DNA from: Physella acuta
Lineage: Eukaryota > Mollusca > Gastropoda > Physidae
Assembly (NCBI RefSeq): GCF_028476545.1
Contig: NW_026732264.1
Coordinates: forward strand, 479,166 to 543,165
Reading direction: 5' to 3'
Length of the DNA stretch: 64,000 nt
Each line of letters opens with the position of its first letter. Within the stretch, counting starts at the first letter, position 1. The notes under the pieces were generated by a model. It had not been told where the DNA came from. It searched no databases and was given only the letters and a program-made list of their open reading frames with translations. Positions 54,791 to 64,000 of this stretch are shown piece after piece. A program made the position numbers and the translations under genes.

Positions 54791-55479
54791 AGTATAGTAA
54801 GTATCCGATATAATTGGCCTGTAGGCCTTTTAATAGAATAATAAACTCTTACATAGCTGTTTTAGGTTGTTAGAGAATTGTAATCTCATGTCGAGTTTAT
54901 GGTTAGAAATTTTAGGGTTAGGCATATAGGCCTAGTTACAAGTAGGACTAAATTAGGGATAGCTGGTTAGCATTGATGATTATCAAGTTTAATTATAACA
55001 TAGCATATACGTTTGTAGTTAGTTAACTACCAATAACCTAAAAATCTCGTTTTAAGAAGATTCTATTATTATTAATGTTCCAATATCTGACACTAGGAAT
55101 GATAAATAGGGGCCTACCATTATAATAGACCTAGCTGCCCAATAACTTTATGGAACTTTATGACATTATACTTTATGCTAATCTTTGTTCCTAATCTCTG
55201 TTGCATATCATAGATTAATGTTGTAATAAATATAAGACCATCAGTTAGGCCCCTACTTGACTTTATTATTTGACTGCATCTATTCGGACTCTGCCACTGC
55301 CACTATTAGGACCCTGGTCCGAAATAACTGTTCAGGAATGTATTAATTGACCCTATTTGACGTACAGCCTCCATTACCAAAATATTTGAGTAATTGTCAG
55401 ATTATCTTATTTATATTTAAAAAAACATATTTGCCAAAATAAGTTACACTATACCATTTCTTTATTTATATTTCAACAG
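54791..55479. other. Intergenic or upstream of C1q gene, no exon seen
   Basis: AT-rich sequence without a supported exon. A leader exon with a signal peptide for the next gene could lie here or further left but was not found. Confidence 0.45.
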
Positions 55480-58400
55480 ATGAGACCATTTGTTCAAGTT
55501 AAAACTATTTCACTCTATGTGGAGCGCTTGGGGGAAGCAACTAAGCTTTTAGAACCTCTCAAAGAGGTAACTTATTAAAGTACTTAATCATGTTCACTTA
55601 ATTAGATGACTTTTCGTTGACATTTTAAACAGTTTTTTTTTTTCAATGCAAAAAAATTGTAGATATACAATAACTATTAATGTTACAAAATGTCTCATTA
55701 CCAATAGCAAAAAGTAAAAATTAACCAATTTCTTTTCTGTTAATTTAAACACACAATAGGTAACAGAACGCGGCAAATCATGGCTTGAAGAGACAGAGGA
55801 AAATAGTTTAACTTTTATTCAAATGTGCCAGATTTTAGATGAAGTCAGTTCATCATTTGGTCAGAAAATGGCTCATTTCTTAAGTAAGTGTTTGTCTAAC
55901 ATTACTACTATTTGTCTCACTGAATTGTGTAACTAAAAACCTTGGCGGCCATTCTACAGTAGTTGATTCACTAGTATCAGTGTAGTTGTTTAGGTTTGAC
56001 GTCAGAGTAAGACCAGAACTACAGTTATTGTGAAAGAATCAATTGGTATAATTATTTTTTTTTGTTTTGTTGGTGGGGGGGGGGGAGGTGTATAGACAGA
56101 ATAATATCCCTAGAGTTTTAAATAGTTGACGTTCAGTTTTAAATTAAAGCTATAATTCAGATGTTCTTAACACACATTCCAACTCGTTCAGACCTAGTAG
56201 GCTCCATATGCTCAACACATACACATATTTCCATAACTAGTTATAAAATATAATTATCCAGCTCAAAAGACACAATTTTAAGAAATTATCATGAATCATA
56301 GTTGAAGGTTCTAATATATAAGATATGCTTGTTGGGACTTGTTATTAACACACATTTTCTTTCGGTTATTTGTCAATACTATATCTAAATAAAAAATATT
56401 GTTTTTAACTTTGTTCATTTTAAAAGTTGTATTTTACAGTCACAAACAAAAGTAAGATACAAAATAAACTTTAGTTAGTTAGGCCAATTCATTTAAAATT
56501 ATTGTTCTAGGTCAAGATGGAAGTGAACAATGTGTTGATCAGAGATCATGTATTAAAGAAACATCAGCTATAACCTCAGGTACTGAAAAAAGAACATTCT
56601 TACTATTTTATAAATCCGAGATTATAGATAAACTACATACATTAGCAATAATTTAATTTAATATCACGGTTTGGATTTGATTTATGCTTTAATTTTTTTA
56701 TTTTTACCTTTTCAAATTTCAGAAAACTACAACTTACTCTTGAAAAGACTGGAAGAAGCAGAAGAGAGGATTAACTCCCTGTCCCAAGAATCTCTTTTGA
56801 TGGGAAGTAAAAATAATGAGATGTGCATTGAGATCAAAGACATTGTGACTAAACTAGGTAACAAAAGTAATGAGATAGAAGTTCAATTCGAAACTTTAGC
56901 TGAAAAGTATGTTTCCCTGCAACATAATTTACACCAACAAGAAAAAGTGCTAGAGGATGTAAAAGAGACAATTACAAGAACACATAGCATAGAATCGAAT
57001 AATAGCAAAAAGGTTGAAGAATGTTTGGCGAAAATGTCTGAAACAGCTGAAGTTTTATCTGCAACAAAAATACATGTAAATACATTATCTACACATGTGC
57101 AACAGCTGGATTCAAGTCTGAAGATTTATCAACATACAGAAAATACTAGTAATCTCTCTCAAAAAGTTGAAGCATTAACTGAAGTCATGAACAATGCTAA
57201 TTTTGAAAATAGAAAACTATCTGAGAAAATTAAAGTAGATCAAAAGAAATTAGATTTGCAGGTAATATTTATTTCTTAATATTTATTTTATTTTTGTCAA
57301 ATGTAGTTATATTTATATCATTACGTAAAGTAAAAAAATAAAGTATAGATTCCTTTTTAGACCCAGTATCCATTGGGCAGATGAAGTAGAGTGCATATTT
57401 TTCTTGACTTCATCATATGAAGGGATAATTTGGTTAGCACCATGCCCAGCCTCCTTTAGTTTCCCTAACATTGGTTATGTACCCATAATAGCTGGGTGCT
57501 CAGGGATGTTCCACTGACTAAAACACAGATTTGAACTTAAGACTTTCGGGTTTACAGTCTAGGTTTATAAAAATGATAAACAAACTGCCAGTATTTATGT
57601 TGTGTATTATTTTTAAACTGTTGATGTATTTCAGTACAAAATATTGTGTCAGACTGACACCCTTGGAGACTTTACAATCTGTTTTTAACACAAAATTAAA
57701 AACAAGGGACGAAAACCTAGACCAGGTAAAAATATTATAATAACTATTCGCAATGTTATAGCAATCTTAAGTATGCCTACTTTATTATATAAGCAGTGCT
57801 TAAATAATGGCTTTTGAAAACAAAATTAACACTTACTGCTAATAGTAATATAGCAATAGAAAGTAAAGACAGTCGATTGTTTTACCTGACTATTGAAAGG
57901 CATAATAGCCTAGATGTTTTATATCATTCCAACACTTTCTTAGTAATTTAATTTATTATCTAAAAACAGGGCCACATTTAGTTGATTTAGTCAGTCAATA
58001 TATGCTGCTATGGTACACAGAACTTTGACCACATGCTCTGACTATAGGGGCTTTGACCACAGGTGCAATGCCTATAGGGCTTTGACCACAGGTGCAATGC
58101 CTATAGGGGCTTTGACCATAGGTGCAATGCCTATAGGGGCTTTGACCATAGGTGCAATGCCTATAGGGGCTTTGACCACAGGTGCAATGCCTATAGGGGC
58201 TTTGACCACAGGTGCAATGCCTATAGGGGCTTTGACCACAGGTGCAATGCCTATAGGGGCTTTGACAACAGGTGCTCTGACTAGAGGCTTTGACCACAGG
58301 TGCTCTAATTATAGGGGCTTTGACCACAGTTGTTTTGTCTACAGGGGGGGGGGGGTGTGATCAGAGATGCTTTGTCCATACACTGTAAGGATTAACATAA

Positions 58401-60303
58401 GGGATAAAAAAGTTTTGCCATGATGTAATAATAAGAATGCTGCACATTAAAGTACTATGTGCTGTTTAGACATTTGGTTAAACAAATTTGCGTGCTATCA
58501 CTTCTTTAAGTATAATTATTGGCATACTTCTTTACCATTTATATCTGGTATGTACTTTGAAGTAGATCATTATTTTTTTACTTGTAGCATTATTTGTGTT
58601 TAATTTATGTTAAAAATAAATCTATGAGGCCTAGAACCAGACTAAAATAACTGTAATTGACTATTTTAGTATGAGGGTATTAATCACAAATTACATAAAA
58701 CTAGTCATATAAAACTGTATTAATTGTATCATGTATTTAAACTTAATAACATCTCATTGTTATTACTATGAAAATTACACTTGGAAAAGCCTAGCTGTGT
58801 TCCAAAATCCCACTAAGGTAAAGCAACCTATGTTCAAAATCCCACTGTAGTCAATGCTTCATATCCCCCAGTATAAGAATGAATGCTCTGTCACTCAAAG
58901 ATTGCATCCAGCATTCTCATAGACCAGTAGACATTATATTATATAGCTGTTGATAGTGTAAGATTACTGATCTTTCACCTTTACAAGTTACATGTCCTTG
59001 CAAGCAATGTACAAACACTATTTTATAACACAATGTGGTCTCTAACAATCTATATATATAATTCTCTTCTGGGAGACGCTAGAAAACAAGCTGAAGCGCA
59101 TCCTTGCAGTCCCCTCTCTTTCTCTCTTTCACTATCACTACCACCCCCACCCCACCCCCACATTGTCTGGTGAGCTGTAGTCAAACTAAATGTTTACAAA
59201 TCGTAGAGCCGGGTTTATGGACGGCTATTATGGGCAGATAATTTAGTTTGAAACGATTTTAAACTTACAGGAGGTAACAAAGAGGAGGCTGCTTTCACGG
59301 GGGGGGGGGGGGGGGGGTAGGGTCGGGGTTAGGGGAAAGGAGGGGGGGGTTAGTGTTTTAAAGCAAATATTTTCAGTGGCAGCATTGGTATTGTCGAATT
59401 CACAAATTATGAATTACTGAATAGTAGAAAATAAAACAACTAAATAGCGGCGTATGATATGCCGGGGGTCGGCTCGTAACTTAAATCTACCTTCAGTTTA
59501 TTTTTCCATAAAGTAATTCATACTGTTATATTATCAATGCAATAAATATTGAATCATTTTAGATCAATAAGCTTACTAGGAAAATTGTGGATTTGGGTAA
59601 GTACACTATGCAGTGAATTATAGTGTATACACATTTTTAAAAATACAATTATTTATTTTAAAAATTTAGGGTAACTTCCCCTTATCAATACCATAGAATA
59701 AACTAAGAAAAATTTTAAACATTACTAGACTATTTTACACTTATTCACCATAATGTTTTATTCAAGAACAACCTTTAAGTTCCAGTTTTATTTTAATGAA
59801 ACTGTGTGTTGCATATTTTACTTGGGTTTATTTGTTTTTTTTTTGAAAGTTTATAATTGTCTTTTATTTCATACTCAGAAACTGAACATAGAAGAAGAAG
59901 TGGTGCAATTGCTTTTAGTGCTGAACTGAAAGGGTATAAGTATTTCAAAACAGGCAGAGCCATCAAAAAGTATTCCTGTGTTTTTTGTGATGAAGGAAAC
60001 AATTTTAACCCAGAAACAGGAGAGTTCACAGCACCAGTAGATGGTGTGTATCTGGTTAGTGCAACAGTTGTTGAACTAAATGGCATGTATGTTAATATAG
60101 GGGTTTATGTGAAAGCCACAGGGTTTCATGGTGGAGATGAAACCGTAATAGGCGTAACACAAACAAATACAGCCAAAAATTCAGCCTGTTCTGTGAATGT
60201 CGCTGACATTAAAGCAGGTGAAAAAGTTTTCTTAAAAATAGATGACATGGACAAAGGGGCTGAATTATCAAGCAGTACCATCTTTACTTGCATCAAATTG
60301 TAA
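55480..60303 (+). CDS. Coiled-coil protein with C-terminal C1q domain
   Basis: Exons supported by GT-AG and phase: 55480-55566 (opens with ATG after a good acceptor), 55760-55883, 56511-56579, 56723-57261, about 57635-57725, 59563-59596, 59879-60303 (stop). The 539-nt exon encodes about 180 residues of heptad-rich helix (NLLLKRLEEAEERINSL..), a likely oligomerisation stalk. The last exon encodes about 137 residues of C1q fold: SGAIAFSAEL, FNPETGEFTAPVDGVYLVSA and the closing STIFTCIKL match the family. Molluscan C1q-domain proteins are often secreted lectin-like immune factors; that role is inferred. Two doubts: no signal peptide was found, and joining 57261 to 57635 does not keep the coiled-coil frame, so a small exon or other acceptor (such as 57665) is missing from this model. 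Confidence 0.75.
57355..57550 (-). mobile_element. SINE-like repeat in C1q gene intron
   Basis: Shares TATGAAGGGATAATTTGGTT..CCATGCCCAGCC with the repeats at 4712 and 48975 (reverse), and AGCTGGGTGCTCAGGGA with the latter. Confidence 0.55.
58035..58350. repeat. 30-bp minisatellite in C1q gene intron
   Basis: About nine units of GGTGCAATGCCTATAGGGGC plus TTTGACCACA, nearly identical in the middle and degenerate at both ends. Confidence 0.93.
59049..59478 (+). mobile_element. Non-autonomous Helitron-like element in C1q gene intron
   Basis: Same family as 36261-36677: start TCTATATATATAATTCTCTT, central AGAGCCGGGTTTA and GGGCAGATAATTTAGTTTGA, end GCGGCGTATGATATGCC then GGCTCGTA. It lies about 85 bp before the 34-nt exon. 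Confidence 0.72.
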
Positions 60304-61355
60304 ATTTAAGTTAACATCAATTTTTAAATGTATGTTGATATCACATTGTAAATTTATGTTGTTATCAAAGTGTTCATTTATTTTGTTATCAAAGTGTTCA
60401 TTTATGTTGATATATTAAATTTTAAATTTATGTTGTTATCAAAATGTTCATTTATGTTGATATCAAAGTATAAATTGATCTTGATACTCGAGTTTATTTA
60501 CAGCCAATCATGATCTGCACAAAATACTTCACCATTATAACTTACCACAAATTATTCTATTCAAACTCACACAAGGGCTTACATTCTCTCAGTCTCCATA
60601 AGTGTACTCCCCATATTTTTCTATTTACATTACTTTACTTTTTAATGAATTTTTGTCATAGTTAATGTTTAGCCAAATTTGTGGGTAAAATTTAACAACC
60701 TAAATATGAATTAATTTTAGCATTTGCTTGATTTGAGCTTTTATTAATTATTGAAAAGTATTTTGATTAATTACCTTGTTCACTTGATGAAGTCTCAAAA
60801 CTCTTTAAAAAATAATGGATATGGTGCTAATTACACAATTATTTTTTTGTTATTGCTTTCCTTGTTGTCACTAGATCTAATAATTGTTCTTTCTTGTGAG
60901 TTTATAAATGTTGCAACAAAATTATTGTTAACTATAATGTGATATGTTATTTAAAGAGAATTGATATAAAATAGCGCAAATATTTATAACTCGTTGATGC
61001 ATTTTATTTAATGTTGTCTGTTGCCTTGATTTCTTAGTGTTTTAAAATCAATTTCTCTTTCAAAATTGATTTTAGTTGGAAATATTAAAATAAACTTTAC
61101 TGAACAGTTACAGAACAATGGTTAAAAGGTCTCTTCATTAGCAATGAACTTTTCAAAAATTGTAGCAAAATTTTACTAAAATAAATCATTAATTATTAAA
61201 GATTCTGTGTAGTCTACTCCTACTAATCAACTACTCGCTACTTATTGAATGTCTGTCTCACATTCAGCTTGATTGTAAGCAAATTATGACAGTAATTTTC
61301 TTAAAAAGTCAGCACTGTATTTATTTTTGTATTAGTAACTTGTCATAGTAAATCA
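60304..61355. other. Downstream of C1q gene, no gene seen
   Basis: Short degenerate repeats (ATGTTGTTATCAAAGTGTTC) follow the stop to about 60480, probably 3' untranslated region. AT-rich sequence follows. Confidence 0.5.
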
Positions 61356-61356
61356 A

Positions 61357-61765
61357 CAATCCTGTAGGAAGTGACAGCTAAATATGTATTATGTATGGTA
61401 GGTCAGTCAGCCACAGAAGTTATTGAAATGTGGGTACCTTCTGTAGCAAGTGACAGCTAAATATGTATTATGTATGTTAGGTCAGTCAGCCACACAAGTT
61501 ATTGAAATGTGGGTACCTTCTGTAGCAAGTGACAGCTAAATATGTATTATGTATGGTAGGACAGTCAGCCAAAGAAGTTATTGAAATGTGGGTACCTTCT
61601 GTAGCAAGTGAAGTAGTAAGTCTTCTACCAGCAGGTAGTTTGTGTATGGTCTGGGGGGGGGGGGGGGTTAACTGGTCCCAACCTTTTGGGGTAGAGAAAT
61701 GTGTGTATGGTCTGGGGGGGGTGTACTGGTCCCATCCGTCAGGGCTAGAGAAATGTGTGTAAGCA
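61357..61765 (+). repeat. 79-bp tandem repeat plus a second two-unit repeat
   Basis: Three units of about 79 bp with GTGACAGCTAAATATGTATT and GAAATGTGGGTACCTTCTG. Then two units of TGTGTATGGTCTGGGGGGGG..GGTCCCA..AGAGAAA. Confidence 0.88.
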
Positions 61766-61769
61766 TGCG

Positions 61770-62810
61770 AGGACGATTTGATAGTAAAAAAAAAACATCG
61801 TAATAATATAGTTACATAATTATCGTTACAAACTAAGAGTTTCCGTGAAAAGCTAAACCATCCACTTCCGAGCTATTTTTGATATCTAGACATTTAAATA
61901 TTTACATTACACCCATGCCATAAAATCAACTCCTTATCCGCCACGAAGGTTGGATTTAGGGTTATGAATGACATATCCCAATTTCACCCTGTTAAATAAA
62001 ATCTTAAAGTACATATTTCATATCCTCAATTTTTTGGTTGCGGTGGTTAACATTTTGGCGGTGGGTTATCTGGACAAGATCCAAAATCAAGTCTACAAGT
62101 ACAGTGGACGTTTCAACCCAACAGTGGGGGCTAAAGACAAATTAAGACAAAAGTAACATAATGTTGATTTTAACTCGCCGTTGGAAATTGATCTTGTCTA
62201 ATGGCTACGATATTCAGAGAACTGGGAGTGGGGTGGAGGTAGTTGAGAGATGCGTGTTCATTTAAACCTTCCTATGGGTTGCATTACATCGATATTAAAT
62301 AAATAGGATAGTAATAAGCCTAGCCTATGTGACTGCCATTTTTTAAAGTCATTAGTTAAAACGCATCCTCTACAACATATAATTATCAAAACACACAGTA
62401 ATATCCCACCACTCGTACTGGACACCAAATGATCCAATTCAAACACCAGCTTCATGTCACAACTTTATTCTTTCTAAATTTTCAAAAAAAAAAAAAAAAT
62501 CTTTCCGATCACTGGAATTATAAATTCTTGCATAGCCAGCCCCTCCCCCATTCGCATGTGCAGAACTGTAGTCTACCGTTGCTTAGAGGCACACTTCGTG
62601 AAGCTCCCGTAGGGTACCCCACACCGTTCCAAATACAGGCGCCTGTAACATAGAGAAGTGGTTAAGGATAACGGTTTACTGATACGCCCTATCGAGGCAC
62701 AGGGCCATAGGAGGGTTGCCCAAAACCGAGTCAGGTGGAGAGGTGTGATTGCATCCCTTTGCTAAACAGGGGCCATAAACTCTAAAAACTCCCAGAAGTG
62801 GCGTCATTAG
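61770..62810. other. Intergenic, no gene seen
   Basis: No recognisable exon or family in either strand. Confidence 0.45.
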
Positions 62811-62917
62811 CAGAGTTTCTTCCAGGCATCTCTTCGAAAAAGAGATGCCCCGAAAAAATTCTAACCCCCCCCCCCCCCCCTTCCGAACGAAATGAAATTT
62901 ATATAACTTATATAGAA
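62811..62917 (-). mobile_element. hAT-type MITE, CAGTGTTTCTTCCAG family, left part
   Basis: CAGAGTTTCTTCCAGGCATC terminus, C-run and GAACGAAATGAAATTTATAT. The family's continuation (ATATATACTTTTAACAGTGT..C-run) reappears at 63893-63935, so the element appears split by the intervening material. Confidence 0.6.
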
Positions 62918-63268
62918 TAATAATCATTAAAAAAGTTTTTAAAAACCCACGTTTTCTGATTGAACTAAAAAGTAGAAAATAAATGCTATACATCACAATA
63001 ATGCAAGCGATCACTCTACTATAAGCGATCAAAAACGTGGGCGCCGAAGTAAAAGTTATATTACTATTGATTAGATAATACTATTGACTTTTATTAGGGA
63101 GCTTGTAGAGAGTCAACAGTATTAGAAACTTTAAGAAAATCACGGCGCCCCACGTTTTGATCGCTTATAGTAGAGTGATCGCTTGCATTATTGTGATGTA
63201 TAGCATTTATTTTCTACTTTTTAGTTCAATCAGAAAACGTGGTTTTTAAAACTTTTTTAATGATTATT
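62918..63268. repeat. Foldback repeat, arms about 125 bp
   Basis: Left arm 62918-63045 and right arm 63144-63268 are near-perfect reverse complements (for example CAATAATGCAAGCGATCACT against AGTGATCGCTTGCATTATTG) around a spacer of about 98 bp. No coding sequence. Could be a foldback transposon or a palindromic rearrangement. Confidence 0.88.
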
Positions 63269-63419
63269 ATTTTCTACTTTTAGTCTTTGTCTGTTTGTTT
63301 GCATTAAAATCTTGCTATGGATTTTATCTTTTCACTTTTTTTTGGGTAAACGAAGACAACTCGTAAAAAGACAACTCGTAAAAAGACAACTCGTAAAAAA
63401 CACGTTGTGTGAATACGTT

Positions 63420-63508
63420 ACTGACTAGAACACATAGATTTGAACCCGTGTCGAGTGGGATAGCAATCGTGTGCCCAACCACTCGACCATATCGTCTCCC
63501 CAAACTGG
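63420..63508 (-). mobile_element. tRNA-derived SINE head, minus strand
   Basis: Read on the minus strand: box A TGGTCGAGTGG and box B GGTTCAAATC separated as in a tRNA, with a serine/leucine-tRNA-like variable region. Stem pairing is poor, so a working tRNA is unlikely. Confidence 0.5.
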
Positions 63509-63514
63509 CCACCA

Positions 63515-63685
63515 GTGGTAATAGTTACCTTCTTTAAGTTTAAAGTCGGTTAAAACTAAATTATCTGCCCCTAAGCCTGTCGCGAAGTGGGATCGTTCGC
63601 TTCACTGCGCGCGGCAAGAGAGAGGCTAGCTACGCGTCGCTGGTTTTTTTTCTAATGGCTCGCAGAGGAGAATTATATATATAGA
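63515..63685 (-). mobile_element. Helitron-like element, 5' part, minus strand
   Basis: The reverse complement starts TCTATATATATAATTCTCCT at 63685 and reaches GGGCAGATAATTTAGTTTTA near 63555-63575, as in 36261-36677. The 3' hairpin is missing. Confidence 0.6.
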
Positions 63686-63892
63686 TTATATAGCGGTCTA
63701 AAATGCTCAATAAAATGTTTCCATTGATCAATTTAGTAATAATAACAATTGAATATTCTATGGTCATCCAAAAGAAAGCTTCCCTGAAAATTTCAGCGCG
63801 CTAGCTAACTGGGAAGTGCCAGAAATTTCGATCGCAAGATTTGATTGGAAAGACAAACAAACAGAGAAAGCAAGTTAAAGAAAACGTGGGAA

Positions 63893-63940
63893 AAATATAT
63901 ACTTTTAACAGTGTACGCCCCCCCCCCCCCCCGAATTTCT
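63893..63940 (-). mobile_element. hAT-type MITE, right part of a split copy
   Basis: ATATATACTTTTAACAGTGT, C-run and GAATTTCTTCC continue the family order seen in 53148-53267 and fit the left part at 62811-62917. Confidence 0.45.
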
Positions 63941-64000
63941 TCCAATACCAATAAGTATTACAAGTCAGCATAGTTATTTGACTTCGACTTCAGCCTGCTT

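Noticed and set aside
57531-57740. Independent 69-residue gene
   Set aside because: It overlaps a good 3' splice site at 57634 and a donor at 57726, and its second part continues the coiled-coil protein's heptads.

Overview
The window is animal nuclear DNA, most likely from a heterobranch gastropod mollusc. This is inferred from three things: the chemoreceptor-like GPCR pair carries the molluscan ERC-for-DRY signature, the genes have many short GT-AG introns, and the DNA is AT-rich with long (TA)n tracts, hAT-type MITEs, tRNA-like SINE heads and Helitron-like elements. No prokaryotic genes, CRISPR array, rRNA, intact tRNA, or retroviral or virus-like element was recognised.

Layout. Positions 1-24416 and 24417-about 49690 are two tandem direct copies of a block of roughly 25 kb. 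Each block holds, all on the + strand, a nine-exon secreted lipase (LipA), an intronless GPCR and a second nine-exon lipase (LipB). The lipases are at 2308-10200, 17703-24052, 27538-36121 and 42912-49683. The GPCRs are at 14592-15602 and 39956-40966. For all four lipases the hand-derived exons join in frame to 354-355 residues and keep the Ser-Asp-His triad, so all look functional. The same hAT transposon insertion, with an 8-bp target duplication, marks the left edge of both blocks, so it predates the duplication. A Helitron-like insertion is present only in the second block, with an empty site in the first, so it came later.

Beyond the duplication, 49690-55480 holds no gene I can support. 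It contains a GC-rich 16-bp-type minisatellite, a TGTGTACACACGTCAAC minisatellite and a CTAGATCT-rich palindromic tract. From 55480 to 60303 lies a + strand gene for a coiled-coil protein ending in a C1q domain. The last 3.5 kb holds small repeats and a nest of mobile-element fragments, including a foldback with arms of about 125 bp.

Most striking feature. In the lipase genes, tandem repeats repeatedly start at, and include, an exon-intron boundary. The donor ends of exons 1, 4, 5 and 7 and the acceptor of exon 9 have each been amplified into an array whose every unit carries a copy of the splice site plus flanking exon bases. The arrays differ in copy number between paralogues, and the exon 4 array coincides with the point where the two LipB genes stop being similar. 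This may be a recurrent route to intron growth, decoy splicing and paralogue recombination.
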